From Actinophytocola xinjiangensis (GTDB lineage: Bacteria; Actinomycetota; Actinomycetes; Mycobacteriales; Pseudonocardiaceae): a DNA stretch of 64,000 nucleotides. The position numbers were made by a program, and so were the translations under genes. Positions 1-9,833 of this stretch are shown here, in pieces. The notes beneath the pieces are model-generated. The model worked only from the letters and a program-made list of their open reading frames with translations, made no database searches and was not told where the DNA came from. The DNA lies in contig NZ_MSIF01000007.1 in assembly GCF_001921215.1 (NCBI RefSeq), positions 62,001 to 126,000 of the forward strand, written 5' to 3'. Each line of letters begins with the position of its first letter. The first letter of the stretch is position 1.

Positions 1-141
1 GACGATCCCCGGCCACGGGTTGGTGCCGGCGCGCAGCGCGGCCAGCAGGTTCTCACGAATCTCGGTCTTCACGTCACGCGGCTCGTACCCCGCCGCGCGC
101 AGGTCCCCCACGGTCCGGGGAAGGTTCTCGGGTCCTGTCAC
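1..141 (-). CDS. Mg-chelatase / sigma-54-interacting ATPase-like protein, N-terminal fragment
   Basis: Only the first 47 residues lie in the window; the gene runs off the left edge. The GTG start at 141 follows a GGAAAG purine run. The reading frame is open to base 1. The residues RTVGDLRAAGY, then EIRENLLAALRAG and NPWPGIV, match the conserved N-terminus of actinobacterial ATP-binding proteins annotated as magnesium chelatase, which precedes their AAA+ domain. The ATPase domain itself is outside the window, so the family call rests on this short stretch. It is transcribed away from the LtrA gene at 194. Confidence 0.6.
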   Translation of the reverse strand, partial: MTGPENLPRTVGDLRAAGYEPRDVKTEIRENLLAALRAGTNPWPGIV

Positions 142-193
142 CTTTCCGACGCTACGCAAACTCCGGCCACCGGTCGACGTGGAGCCGCTCCAG

Positions 194-1408
194 CTAGTCG
201 GCGTGCTCGCCGTGGCGGATCTCGTCGCGCGCGGCCCGCCAGCGCAGCGACTCGAAGACGTTGAGCGCCACCAGCGCCGCGCTGAGCACCGCGAGGCTCG
301 CCAGCGCCGGCAGGTGCCACACCAGCGGCACCAGCGCGAGCAGTACGGCCGCCGCGACCAGCCGCACGACCCGCACGTCCCGGTAGCAGCGGTAGGCGAA
401 CGCGACGTGCGCGACCAGGTAGAGCGCCGGGCCGCCGTACATCGCCAGCAGCGGCACGCCGTGCAGCGGGTCGGCCAGGGTGTGGTGTCCGCCGCCGCCG
501 ACGTAGGCCAAGACCTTCTTCAGGCCCAGCGCGAGCAGCACGATCCCGGCCATCATCGGCAGGTGCAGGTAGGTGAACGCGGCCCGCGCCATGGCGACCC
601 GGTGGTGGCCCCGGGCCCTGCTCAGGGCGTGTTCGGCGGCCAGTGCCGAGGTGTCGAAGTAGGACCACCACAGGCTGGCCGACACCGCGAGACCCAGGGT
701 CGCGGCCAGCACGATCGGCCAGGAGATCGGCAGGTGGGTGACGCCGACGCCGATCGCCACGATCGACTCGCCGAGCGCCACGATCACGATCAGCCCGTGC
801 CGTTCGGCGAAGTGCCTGGCCGAGCCGAGGCGCCAGCCCCGCGCGCCGATGATCATCGTGCCGCCGTAGTCGGCGAGCACGGCCGCCACCCAGAACAGCA
901 GCTGGGCCTCGCCGGAGGTCTCGGCGGCGAACAGCAGCAGCACCGTGCCGCCGATCATGGTCGGCGCGAACATCGCCACCTGCCGGCGCAGGCCCCGGTC
1001 CTCGCGGCTGATCACCCAGAACAGCGCCAGGTGCGCGGCGCGCAGCACCAGGTAGGAGAAGGCGAACACGACCGGGCCGGGCAGTCCGCCCGGCAGGTCC
1101 ACGAAGGACTCGGGGATCGCCAGTGCCAGCAGGAACATGGCGGCCATGCCGACCAGCAGGGTGACCCGGGTGGCGCCCTCGTCGGCCTTGACCACGTTGG
1201 TCAGCCACGAGTACCCGACCCAGCACCACCACACGACCGAGATCAGCAGCAGGCCCCTGACCAGGCCCCGGCCCGTCACGTCCTCGGCGAGCAGCGCCGT
1301 GACCTGGGTCAGCGCGAACACGAAGACCAGGTCGAAGAACAGCTCCAGGGTCGTCGCGGTGCTCGCCTCGCCGACTCGCTCCACCCGGACCCGTGACTGG
1401 CGTGCCAT
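194..1408 (-). CDS. ltrA: Low temperature requirement protein A (LtrA) family membrane protein
   Basis: 404-residue polytopic membrane protein. After a short basic N-terminus comes TTLELFFDLVFVFALTQV, the hallmark LtrA motif, followed by about ten hydrophobic helices. A second motif, HGLIVIVALGESIVAIG, is also typical of the family. The family is named from Listeria; its biochemical activity is not established. The ATG at 1408 was chosen over an upstream in-frame start because it places the family motif about 16 residues from the N-terminus. The gene is divergent from the YcxB-like gene, with 39 bases between the two starts. Confidence 0.88.
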   Translation of the reverse strand: MARQSRVRVERVGEASTATTLELFFDLVFVFALTQVTALLAEDVTGRGLVRGLLLISVVWWCWVGYSWLTNVVKADEGATRVTLLVGMAAMFLLALAIPESFVDLPGGLPGPVVFAFSYLVLRAAHLALFWVISREDRGLRRQVAMFAPTMIGGTVLLLFAAETSGEAQLLFWVAAVLADYGGTMIIGARGWRLGSARHFAERHGLIVIVALGESIVAIGVGVTHLPISWPIVLAATLGLAVSASLWWSYFDTSALAAEHALSRARGHHRVAMARAAFTYLHLPMMAGIVLLALGLKKVLAYVGGGGHHTLADPLHGVPLLAMYGGPALYLVAHVAFAYRCYRDVRVVRLVAAAVLLALVPLVWHLPALASLAVLSAALVALNVFESLRWRAARDEIRHGEHAD

Positions 1409-1447
1409 GGCACTAGTTTGCGAGGACAGTCGAGGGAGGGCGACACG

Positions 1448-1999
1448 ATGACCGAGGAGCACGCTGACCAGGACGAGAGTCCGGAGGAGTCCCGGGGCGA
1501 GTCCCAGGAGGACGGCCAGTGGGAGCTGCGGTGGAACCCGGTGCCGGCGGACTGGAGCGACGCGGTGCGGGCGGTGACCCCCACCTACCGGTGGACGCCG
1601 TGGTTCGCCGGGGCGCTGGCGGTGTTCGGGGCGGTGCTGCTGATCCTCGGCGAGCCCGTTCCCGGCCTGTTCGGGCTGGTCGCGGCGGCGGTGATCGCGG
1701 CGCTGCCGGTGGTCGGGGTGTACTCGTCGTTCCGGCGCAATCCGGTCGCGGCGGCCACGGTGACCGCGACCGCCGACGAGCAGTCCCTGCGGGTGATGAC
1801 CATCGACGGCACGGCCTACAGCGACCTGCGGTGGTCGGAGATGCCGGGCTGGCTGGAGACGCGCCGCGGCTTCGTGCTGCGGACGGGTGAGGCCACGGCG
1901 CTGTTCCCGGTGCCGCTGCGGGCCTTCGGCGACGAGGCGGAGCTGCTGCGGTTCCGTGAGCTGCTCGGACGCCGTCTCGGACCGGCCAACGGACAGTAG
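1448..1999 (+). CDS. YcxB-like membrane protein
   Basis: 183 residues. The N-terminus is acidic and hydrophilic (about 50 residues). Two adjacent membrane helices follow at about 53-95, then a soluble C-terminal domain of about 75 residues (from TATADEQSLRV to LRFRELLG). That domain resembles the YcxB-like fold: a small beta-rich, PH-like module with the pattern YSDLRWSEM and GFVLRTGEATALFPVPLRAF. The ATG at 1448 has a GAGGGAGGG ribosome-binding site about six bases upstream. The molecular role is not known. Confidence 0.7.
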   Translation: MTEEHADQDESPEESRGESQEDGQWELRWNPVPADWSDAVRAVTPTYRWTPWFAGALAVFGAVLLILGEPVPGLFGLVAAAVIAALPVVGVYSSFRRNPVAAATVTATADEQSLRVMTIDGTAYSDLRWSEMPGWLETRRGFVLRTGEATALFPVPLRAFGDEAELLRFRELLGRRLGPANGQ

Positions 2000-2046
2000 C
2001 GTGATCCGTTGTCACCCACCCCGAAAGTGGCATCGCCCCGATCGCG

Positions 2047-2062
2047 TAATCTCAGCGCCGTG
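2047..2062 (+). promoter_or_regulatory. Candidate -10 element with leaderless GTG start
   Basis: TAATCT at 2047-2052 is followed after seven bases by the GTG at 2060. No Shine-Dalgarno sequence precedes that GTG. The spacing fits transcription starting at the G of the start codon, a common arrangement in actinobacteria. No convincing -35 hexamer was seen. Confidence 0.4.
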
Positions 2063-2857
2063 TCATCACCCAGCGCGACAATGGCGGTGTGGTCCTCGGC
2101 GTGGTTGAGTGGCGCCGCCGCTGCCGATGATGTGCTCGATGCCCTGCAGGGCTGGGCCGAACTGCACGAGGTGGTCGCCTCGGACGAGTCGTCGGCGACC
2201 TCCCTGGAACTCCCCGAACGTGGTACGGCCGGTGCCGGACCGGCGACGCTGCTCGCCTCGCTGCGCCGGGCCGGCGTCGACGGCGCGCGGCTGGTCATGC
2301 CGGTGCCGGGCGACGTGCGCGGTCTGGGCGGGCCGAGTCCGTTCGCGACCGAGGCGCTCAGAGCCGGCGAGGCCGTCGTGCTCGACGGCCTTGGCCTGGT
2401 GCCGGAGCGGGTCGGCCGGGTCGACACCGGGATCATGCGCTGGACGGTCTTCGAGATCGACCAGCTGCCGCCGGTGCCCAACGTCCCGTTGGGCGAGGCC
2501 GAGCACGAGCTGACCGGGGCGATGCGGGTGGCCGCCGGCATGCTGATCGAGCTCGGGGTCGCCAAGCAGCGGGCCGGGGTCCGCGAGGAGCTCCAGGCCA
2601 GGATCGCCGATCGCACCAAGGGAAGCTGGCCGACGGGCATGCCGCAGCGGGCGCTGCGGGTGATCCAGCGGGCCGCCGAGGTCGCCGCGATCCTGGAGCT
2701 GGCGATGGAGGACGAGCCGGGTGGCGCGTTGTCCGCGTCGGCGACGCTCAAGCGCGCGGAGGCGCTGCGGCCGCTGTTCCACGCGGTGCGTACCGCCCGG
2801 TGCGCGGCGGTGGCCGACGCGGTGCGCACGCTGTCCGACCACGCCGACCGGGTGTAG
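2060..2857 (+). CDS. Conserved actinobacterial hypothetical protein
   Basis: 265 residues, soluble, no signal peptide or membrane helix. The sequence has a conserved N-terminal WSSAWLSG.AAADDVLDAL segment, a central VMPVPGDVRGLGGPSPF motif and a C-terminal helical half (LFHAVRTARCAAVADAVRTL). I recognise this pattern from other Pseudonocardiales but know no function for it. The GTG at 2060 appears leaderless; ATG 2081 is an alternative start seven residues in. The next gene starts nine bases after its stop, so the two are probably co-transcribed. Confidence 0.7.
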   Translation: MSSPSATMAVWSSAWLSGAAAADDVLDALQGWAELHEVVASDESSATSLELPERGTAGAGPATLLASLRRAGVDGARLVMPVPGDVRGLGGPSPFATEALRAGEAVVLDGLGLVPERVGRVDTGIMRWTVFEIDQLPPVPNVPLGEAEHELTGAMRVAAGMLIELGVAKQRAGVREELQARIADRTKGSWPTGMPQRALRVIQRAAEVAAILELAMEDEPGGALSASATLKRAEALRPLFHAVRTARCAAVADAVRTLSDHADRV

Positions 2858-2866
2858 TTCGCGGAC

Positions 2867-3448
2867 GTGCTGATCCAGAAGCGGCTGCACGCGGGGATCC
2901 GGGACGGTTCGATCACCGTGCTGTTCCGGCGGTGGCGGCGGCTCCAGGTCACCCCGGGCAACGTGTACCGCACGCCGATCGGCCGGGTGGTGGTCGACGC
3001 GGTGGAGCGGGTCGCGCCGTCGCGGATCCGCCGGGCGGACGCGCTGGCCGCCGGCTATCGCACGATCGGTGAGGCGGTGGCCGACCTGCGCGGTGAGGCC
3101 GGTGACCCGGTCTACCTGTTGCGCCTGCACCACACCGACGAGCCGGACCCGCGTTCGCTGCTGGCCGCCGACGACGCGCTGTCCCAGACGGACGTCGCGG
3201 CGATCAGCGGCCGGTTGGCCAGGATGGACGCGGCCAGCGGCATCGGACCCTGGACGGAGTCCACTCTGGACATCATCCGCCGCCGGCCGGCGGTGCGCGC
3301 CGGCGACCTGGCCGAGGAGCTCGGCCGCGAGATGCTGCCGTTCAAGGTGGACGTGCGCAAACTCAAGAACCTCGGCCTCACCCTGAGCCTGGAGGTCGGC
3401 TACCGGCTCTCCCCGCGCGGCGAGGCCTACCTGCTGCTACGCGGGTGA
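2867..3448 (+). CDS. Conserved hypothetical with ASCH/PUA-like N-terminus
   Basis: 193 residues. The first part ([39 protein letters not shown]) resembles an ASCH/PUA-type beta fold that often binds RNA. The C-terminal 70 residues ([20 protein letters not shown], then [17 protein letters not shown]) look like a winged-helix module. The fold assignment is inference from pattern, not alignment. It starts with GTG nine bases after the preceding gene. Its last 12 bases overlap the end of hemH on the opposite strand. Confidence 0.6.
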   Translation: MLIQKRLHAGIRDGSITVLFRRWRRLQVTPGNVYRTPIGRVVVDAVERVAPSRIRRADALAAGYRTIGEAVADLRGEAGDPVYLLRLHHTDEPDPRSLLAADDALSQTDVAAISGRLARMDAASGIGPWTESTLDIIRRRPAVRAGDLAEELGREMLPFKVDVRKLKNLGLTLSLEVGYRLSPRGEAYLLLRG

Positions 3449-4468
3449 GGGCCGGCGGCGGGATTCGCAGCAGCCGGGGGCGCACGGGGCGCCGTTGACC
3501 GTGCACCCGGCGGCGGGGAAGTCCGAGAGCTTCCTCGGCTCCGCCCCCGCCACGTGCTCGCGCACCAGCTCCACCACCAGCTCGGCGAAGCGCGGGTCGC
3601 CGCTGGGGCAGCTCGCCCGGCCGAAGCCCAGGCCCAGTTCGGCGGCCTTCTCGGCGGCCTCGGTGTCCAGGTCCCAGACCACCTCCAGGTGGTCGCTGAC
3701 GAACCCGACCGGGCACACCACGACCGCCTGGACGCCCTGGGCGGGCAACGTCTCCAGGTGGTCGAGGATGTCCGGCTCCAGCCACGGCACCTGCGGTGGA
3801 CCCGACCGGGACTGCCACACCACGTCGTGGTCGCCGGCGCCGACGGCCTCGGCGACCAGGCGGGACGCCTCGGCGATCTGGCGGGAGTAGCGGGCGCCGC
3901 CCTCGGCCGGCGGCCCGGAGGCGGCGTCGGCCGAGCGCGGCACCGAGTGGGCGGTGAAGACGAGCCGGTAGTCGTCGAACGGCGCGGCGGCGGCCCGCAC
4001 GGCGTCGGCGAAGGCCGTCACGAACAGCGGGTGGTCGAAGAACTGGCGCAGCTTCACCAGCTCCGGAGCGCCCTCACCGACCGAGGCGCGGGCGCGTTCG
4101 ATGTCCTCGTCGTACTGGCGGCAGGCCGAGTAGCCGCCGTAGGCGCTGGTCGGGAAGACCAGCGCGCGGCGGACACCGTCGGCGGCCATCCGCGCGACGG
4201 TGTCCTCGGCCAGCGGGTGCCAGTTGCGGTTGCCGAAGTACACCGGCAGTTCCAGCCCCGCCTCGGCCAGCGCCGCCTCGGTGGCGGCGATGGCCGTGCG
4301 GTTGAGCTGGTTGATCGGCGACACCCCGCCGAAGGACTGGTAGTGGTGCTCGACCTCGTCGAGCCGTTCGGGGGGAACGCCCCGGCCCCGGGTCACGTTC
4401 TCCAGGAACGGCCGGACGTCCTCCGGCTTGTCGGGGCCGCCGAAGGACAGCCACAGCAGTGCGTCCAT
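3437..4468 (-). CDS. hemH: Ferrochelatase (coproporphyrin III ferrochelatase, HemH/CpfC)
   Basis: 343 residues. Inserts ferrous iron into coproporphyrin III in the actinobacterial coproporphyrin-dependent haem pathway. Visible motifs are [10 protein letters not shown] at the N-terminus, the catalytic-His region [10 protein letters not shown] near residue 175, and the [12 protein letters not shown] glutamate segment. The C-terminal cysteine cluster ([13 protein letters not shown]) is consistent with the [2Fe-2S] cluster of actinobacterial ferrochelatases. The ATG at 4468 overlaps the inhA stop (TGATG), so translation is probably coupled; a GTG one codon earlier is possible. The order fabG1-inhA-hemH matches M. 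tuberculosis. Confidence 0.95.
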   Translation of the reverse strand: MDALLWLSFGGPDKPEDVRPFLENVTRGRGVPPERLDEVEHHYQSFGGVSPINQLNRTAIAATEAALAEAGLELPVYFGNRNWHPLAEDTVARMAADGVRRALVFPTSAYGGYSACRQYDEDIERARASVGEGAPELVKLRQFFDHPLFVTAFADAVRAAAAPFDDYRLVFTAHSVPRSADAASGPPAEGGARYSRQIAEASRLVAEAVGAGDHDVVWQSRSGPPQVPWLEPDILDHLETLPAQGVQAVVVCPVGFVSDHLEVVWDLDTEAAEKAAELGLGFGRASCPSGDPRFAELVVELVREHVAGAEPRKLSDFPAAGCTVNGAPCAPGCCESRRRPSPA

Positions 4469-5235
4469 CACAGGCCCAGGGCGTGCACACCGCCGTCGAC
4501 CATGATCATCGACCCGGTCGTGGCGGGCAGCCAGTCGGACAGGACCGCGCAGATGGACCGGGCGACCGGGGTGGCGTCCTCGGCGTCCCAGCCCAGCGGC
4601 GCGCGCTGGTCCCAGCCGCCTTCCAGATCACCGAAGCCGGGGATGGACTTGGCGGCCATGGTCTTGAGCGGGCCGGCGGAGACCAGGTTGACGCGGATGC
4701 CGTGCGGGCCCATCTCCCGCGCCAGGTAGCGGTTCACCGACTCCAGGGCGGCCTTCGCCACGCCCATCCAGTTGTAGGCCGGCCAGGCGACGCGGGCGTC
4801 GAAGTCCATGCCGACGATCGACGCGCCGCGCGAGAGCAGCGGCAGCAGGGCGGCGGTCAGCGACTTGAGCGAGTAGGCCGAGACCTCGACGGCCGTGGAC
4901 ACGTCGGCGCGCGGCGCGTCCATGAACGGCGCGCCAAGGCAGGTCTGGGGGGCGAAGGCGACCGCGTGCAGGACGCCGTCGAGGCCGTCGACGTGCTCGC
5001 GGACCCGGTCGGCCAGGGTCGCCAGCTGCTCGTCGTTCTGTACGTCCAGTTCGATGACCGGCGCGGGTTCGGGCAGGCGCTTGGCGATCCGCTCCACCAG
5101 GCTCATCCGGCCGAAACCGGTCAGCACCACCTGCGCGCCCTGTTCCTGGGCGACCTTCGCCGCGTGGAACGCGATGGACGCGTCGGTGATCACGCCGGTG
5201 ATGAGCAGGCGCTTCCCCTCGAGCAGACCGGTCAC
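4468..5235 (-). CDS. inhA: NADH-dependent enoyl-ACP reductase (InhA/FabI)
   Basis: 255 residues. Catalyses the last reduction of each FAS-II elongation cycle. It is close to M. tuberculosis InhA throughout, starting [18 protein letters not shown]. The catalytic pair is Y154-x6-K161 (AYNWMGVAK) after GMDFDA, and it ends with [15 protein letters not shown]. The GTG start has an AGGAGGG ribosome-binding site about eight bases upstream. The NADH-pocket stretch that reads HSIGF in M. tuberculosis is HAVAF here, so the Ser94 equivalent is Ala91. The gene is in an operon between fabG1 (62-base gap) and hemH (one-base overlap). Confidence 0.95.
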   Translation of the reverse strand: MTGLLEGKRLLITGVITDASIAFHAAKVAQEQGAQVVLTGFGRMSLVERIAKRLPEPAPVIELDVQNDEQLATLADRVREHVDGLDGVLHAVAFAPQTCLGAPFMDAPRADVSTAVEVSAYSLKSLTAALLPLLSRGASIVGMDFDARVAWPAYNWMGVAKAALESVNRYLAREMGPHGIRVNLVSAGPLKTMAAKSIPGFGDLEGGWDQRAPLGWDAEDATPVARSICAVLSDWLPATTGSMIMVDGGVHALGL

Positions 5236-5297
5236 GGTCGTCCCTCCTGTTGGGTCAGTTCGGAGGGCACCAGTCTGTCACGCGATCAGTGGCCCAC

Positions 5298-6134
<837 letters not shown>

Positions 6135-6139
6135 CTGTT

Positions 6140-7132
6140 CTACGGCAGGCGCTGACCGATCAGCAGCGCGCTGCCGGCCGCCACGAGCGCGGCCAGCGTG
6201 CCGAGCATCAGCCAGGGCCGGCTCGCGTCGGCGTCCTTGGTCTCGTACCCGATCTGTTCACCGAGCGTGTCGTAGACCCGGTGCAGCTGGTCGGCGGTGG
6301 CCGCCCGGTAGAACTCGCCGCCGGAGAGCCGGGCGATCTCGCGCATCGACTCGTCGTCCACCGGCACCGGCTGGGTCTTGCCGTCGATCGTCACCTGACC
6401 GGTCTCGGTGCCGAAGGAGATCGTGGACACCGGGACCTCCGCGTCGGCCGCCGCCCGCGCCGCGGTGAACGCCCCGCGCGGGTCGTCGCCGTCGTCGGTG
6501 GGGATGGTCTGCTTGCCGTCGGTCATCAACACCACGCGGGCCGGCGGGGCGCCCTCGACACCGCTGATCACCTGGGCGAAACCGTCGATGGCCTGCAACG
6601 CGGCGAAGATCGCCTCGCCGGTGGCCGTCGACTCGGCCAGCCGCAGGTTGGAGATGGCGTTGGCCACGCCCTCGCGGTCGGTCGTCGGCGAGACCAGCAC
6701 GGTGGCCGTGCCGGCGAAGGCGATCAGGCCCAGGTTGATCCCCGGCGTCAGGCCGGTGACGAAGTCCTTGGCGGCGTCCTGCGCGGCGGCCAGCCTGGTC
6801 GGCTGGACGTCGGTGGCCTCCATCGACAACGACACGTCGATCACCAGCATCACCGTCGCCCGGTTGCGCGGCACCCGCTGCTCGGCGGTCGGCCCGGCCA
6901 TCGCCGTGGTCAGCAGCATCAGCGCGATGACCAGCACGATCGGCGGCACGTGGCGCACCCAGCCCTGCCGCGCCGGCATGACCTTCTCCAGCAGCTCCAG
7001 GTTGGCGAAGCGCAGCGTGCGTTTGCGGCGCGTCCGCTGGACGACGACGTAGCCAACGCCGATCGCGGCGACCACGATCAGCAGCAGGAACCACCAGGGC
7101 GCGGTGAAGTTGCGCAGGCTCAGGTTGAACAC
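6140..7132 (-). CDS. VWA-domain membrane protein (Rv1481-like)
   Basis: 330 residues. Two membrane helices lie in the first about 75 residues, then a von Willebrand A domain with a complete MIDAS signature (DVSLS near residue 98, and the TDGKQ segment). A last helix sits at about 304-325. This architecture is that of BatA-like proteins that work with a MoxR AAA+ ATPase. GTG start immediately after the DUF58 stop (TGAGTG). The set moxR-DUF58-VWA is the same as Rv1479-1481, and the trio probably acts together at the membrane on metal- or envelope-related substrates. Confidence 0.88.
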   Translation of the reverse strand: MFNLSLRNFTAPWWFLLLIVVAAIGVGYVVVQRTRRKRTLRFANLELLEKVMPARQGWVRHVPPIVLVIALMLLTTAMAGPTAEQRVPRNRATVMLVIDVSLSMEATDVQPTRLAAAQDAAKDFVTGLTPGINLGLIAFAGTATVLVSPTTDREGVANAISNLRLAESTATGEAIFAALQAIDGFAQVISGVEGAPPARVVLMTDGKQTIPTDDGDDPRGAFTAARAAADAEVPVSTISFGTETGQVTIDGKTQPVPVDDESMREIARLSGGEFYRAATADQLHRVYDTLGEQIGYETKDADASRPWLMLGTLAALVAAGSALLIGQRLP

Positions 7133-8101
7133 TCAGGCCACCCCTCCCCCGGACCAGCGCCGTTTGCGGGCGACGACGAACCGCACGGTGTCGGCGATCC
7201 AGTCGGAGTCGGTGCGCAGCACCAGGTGCCCGCCGCCGGCCCGGCGCACCCCGGCCGCCACCCTCTCCCGGTGCTCGGCCGCCGCCGCCGCGAACTCCTT
7301 GCGCAGCAACGGCGACGCGTGCACCTCGCGCTGACGCCCGGACTCCGGGTCGGCGAGCACCACGGTGCCGACGTCGGGCAGGTCGACGTCACGCGGGTCG
7401 ACCACCTCGACCGCGATCAGGTCGTGGCGGGTGGACAGCGCGCGCAGCGGACGCTGCCAGTCGGGGTCGCCGAGGAAGTCGGAGACCACCACGGCCAGCC
7501 CGCGCCGGCGCGGCGGCCGGCGCAGCTGTTCGAGGGCGTCGGCGAGGTCGCCGCGCACCCCCTCCGGCGCGCGCGGGGTCTCGGCGACCGTGCGGATCAG
7601 GCTCCTGGCGTGCGCGAGCCCGCCGCGCGGCGGGATGCGGGTGGTCTTCTCGCCGGTGGCGATGATCGCGCCCAGCCGGTTGCCGCCGCCCCCGGTGAGG
7701 TGGGCGATCGCGGCGGTCGCGGCGATGGCGAGGTCGCGCTTCTCGCACGCCGCCGTGCCGAAGAACAGGCTGCCGGACAGGTCGACGACGATCCACGTCT
7801 CCAGCTCGCGGTCGGCGACGGTCTCCCGGATGTGCGGGATCGTGGTGCGCGCGGTGACCGCCCAGTCCATCCGGCGCACGTCGTCGCCGGGCTGGTAGGT
7901 GCGGGCCTCCCCCGGTTCGGAGCCGGGGCCGGGGACCAGGCCCAGGTGGTTGCCCTGCAACAGCCCGTCCAGGCGCCGGCGCACGTCCAGCTCCAGCAGC
8001 CGCAGGCCGTGCTCCATCCGCTCGCCCCGCAGGATCGGCGGTGCCCAGCCCGGGCGGTCCGGCTCGGCCGGCTTCTTCGTGGTCGCTGGCTGTTTGCTCA
8101 C
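7133..8101 (-). CDS. DUF58 domain protein (Rv1480-like)
   Basis: 322 residues. DUF58 core in the region GNHLGLVPGPGSEPGEARTYQPGDDVRRMDW (split here into motifs GSEPGEARTYQPGDDVR and RMDWAVTAR). It is followed by a VWA-like fold with DLSGSLFFGT in the MIDAS position. The GTG start overlaps the moxR stop by four bases (GTGA). Family members are coupled to MoxR ATPases and are thought to act as adaptor or chaperone partners. No membrane helix is obvious. Confidence 0.88.
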   Translation of the reverse strand: MSKQPATTKKPAEPDRPGWAPPILRGERMEHGLRLLELDVRRRLDGLLQGNHLGLVPGPGSEPGEARTYQPGDDVRRMDWAVTARTTIPHIRETVADRELETWIVVDLSGSLFFGTAACEKRDLAIAATAAIAHLTGGGGNRLGAIIATGEKTTRIPPRGGLAHARSLIRTVAETPRAPEGVRGDLADALEQLRRPPRRRGLAVVVSDFLGDPDWQRPLRALSTRHDLIAVEVVDPRDVDLPDVGTVVLADPESGRQREVHASPLLRKEFAAAAAEHRERVAAGVRRAGGGHLVLRTDSDWIADTVRFVVARKRRWSGGGVA

Positions 8102-9162
8102 GGCATGCCGGCCACCCCGACCGGCGGCGGCTGCACACCACCCGACTGGGGCCGGGCGGTGACCTGCGGCAGAGGCACGGTCTGCAACACGCGGGAGACG
8201 ATGTGGTCGAGCGGGACGCCGTCGGCGAGGGCGTCGTAGGAGAGCACGAGGCGGTGGCGCAGCACGTCGGGCACCACGTCGACGACGTCCTGGGGCAGCA
8301 CGTAGTCGCGGCCGCGGACCAGGGCCAGCGCGCGGGCGGAGGAGATGATGCCCAGGCTGGCGCGCGGCGAGGCGCCGTAGGCGACCCAGCCGGCGACGTC
8401 ACCGAGGCCGTGTTCGAGCGGGGTGCGGGTGGCGAGCACGACCCGCACGGTGTAGTCGACCAGCGCGTGGTGCACGAACACCCGGGAGGCGACGTCCTGG
8501 AGCCGGACCAGCTCGGCCGGGCTGAGGACCTGCTGGGGCTCCGGGGGCGTGACGCCCATCCGGTAGACGATCTCCCGTTCCTCCTCGGCCGACGGGTAGT
8601 CGACGATGATCTTGAACAGGAAGCGGTCGCGCTGCGCCTCGGGCAGCGGGTAGACGCCCTCGTTCTCGATCGGGTTCTGGGTGGCCAGCACGAGGAACGG
8701 GTCGGGCATCGGGAAGGTCTGGCCGCCGATGGACACGTGCCGCTCGGCCATCACCTCCAGCATCGCCGACTGCACCTTGGCCGGGGCGCGGTTGATCTCG
8801 TCGGCGAGCACGAAGTTGGCCACCACCGGGCCCAGCTCGACGTCGAACTTCTCGCTGCCCTGCCGGTAGATGCGGGTGCCGAGAATGTCGGCCGGCACGA
8901 GGTCGGGGGTGAACTGCACGCGCGTGAACGTCCCGCCGACGACCTTGGCGAAGGTCTCCACGGCCAGCGTCTTGGCCACGCCGGGCACACCCTCCAGCAG
9001 CAGGTGCCCCCGGGACAGCAGCCCGACGAGCATCCGCTCGACCAGCCGGTCCTGGCCGACGATGACCCGCTTGACCTCGAACACGGTGCGCTCGAGCAGT
9101 TGGCCGTCGCGTGCGGGCGTACTCGCCTCGTTCCCGTTCACCGACTCCGCCGGCTCGGTCAC
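8098..9162 (-). CDS. moxR1: MoxR-family AAA+ ATPase
   Basis: 354 residues. Motifs: Walker A GVPGVAKT, Walker B FVLADEINR, sensor-1 LATQNPIE, then ENEGVYPLPEAQRDRF typical of MoxR proteins. A C-terminal lid domain follows. The GTG at 9162 follows GAGGAGG by seven bases. It is the first gene of moxR-DUF58-VWA, with a four-base overlap into DUF58. MoxR ATPases act as chaperones for maturation of partner complexes containing VWA proteins. The proline-rich tail is longer than the core family. Confidence 0.93.
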   Translation of the reverse strand: MTEPAESVNGNEASTPARDGQLLERTVFEVKRVIVGQDRLVERMLVGLLSRGHLLLEGVPGVAKTLAVETFAKVVGGTFTRVQFTPDLVPADILGTRIYRQGSEKFDVELGPVVANFVLADEINRAPAKVQSAMLEVMAERHVSIGGQTFPMPDPFLVLATQNPIENEGVYPLPEAQRDRFLFKIIVDYPSAEEEREIVYRMGVTPPEPQQVLSPAELVRLQDVASRVFVHHALVDYTVRVVLATRTPLEHGLGDVAGWVAYGASPRASLGIISSARALALVRGRDYVLPQDVVDVVPDVLRHRLVLSYDALADGVPLDHIVSRVLQTVPLPQVTARPQSGGVQPPPVGVAGMP

Positions 9163-9302
9163 AGACCAACCTCCTCGTGAAACGTCACTTCGCCAGCCAC
9201 AAGGCAACCGGACCGACGGTATGACGGCTGTGAAGCCCATGGTCACGGGCCAGATGTGTCGTCGCATGCAACCTCCACAGCACACTACGTGTGTGAGAAG
9301 AC

Positions 9303-9833
9303 ATGAGCTCGCGCGACAGAAGTGAGAACGAGCGCTTCCACGGCTTCGCGGACCGGTCGACCCGGCCGCTGACCCGTCTCGCCTACCTGCTCTGCGGTGA
9401 CCAGCACCTTGCCAACGACCTCGTGCAGAACTGCCTGATCAGGCTGTACCAGGCGTGGCCGAAGGTGGCCGACAAGGACACCGCGGACGCGTACGCCAGG
9501 AAGGTGCTGCTGCGGTGTTGGCTGAACGAACGGCGCCGGCCGTGGCGCCGGGCGGAGGCGCGCGACGGTGAGGTCCCGGACAGACCGGCGCCGGAGACCG
9601 ACATCGCCCGGGGGGTGCACCTCAAGGAGGTGTTCCGGGACGCGCTCGCCCAGTTGCCGCCCCGTCAGCGCGCCGCTGTGGTCCTGCGGTACTGGGCGCA
9701 GCATTCGGTGACCGAGACGGCCGCGATCCTGCGGTGCTCGGAGGGGAACGTGAAGAGCCAGTCCGCCCGCGGTCTCGCCGCGCTGCGGACCGCGCTGTCG
9801 ACGATGAACGCCCTTGAGGAACTCCGCTCATGA
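9303..9833 (+). CDS. SigE-family ECF RNA polymerase sigma factor
   Basis: 176 residues. Region 2 spans about 20-75 (LTRLAYLLCGDQHLANDLVQNCLIRLYQAWP). Region 4 spans about 105-165 (ALAQLPPRQRAAVVLRYW then a TETAAILRCSEGNVKSQSARGL helix-turn-helix). This is the SigE-family pattern common in Pseudonocardiales and Streptomyces. The start follows GAGAAG. It overlaps the next gene by four bases (ATGA), the usual sigma/anti-sigma coupling. Upstream, GCAACC and CGTGTG boxes with a 14-base gap suggest, weakly, an autoregulated ECF promoter. Confidence 0.88.
   Translation: MSSRDRSENERFHGFADRSTRPLTRLAYLLCGDQHLANDLVQNCLIRLYQAWPKVADKDTADAYARKVLLRCWLNERRRPWRRAEARDGEVPDRPAPETDIARGVHLKEVFRDALAQLPPRQRAAVVLRYWAQHSVTETAAILRCSEGNVKSQSARGLAALRTALSTMNALEELRS

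Noticed and set aside
6281-8239. 652-codon frame opposite the VWA and DUF58 genes
   Set aside because: Spans two real genes on the other strand and has shadow-like composition.
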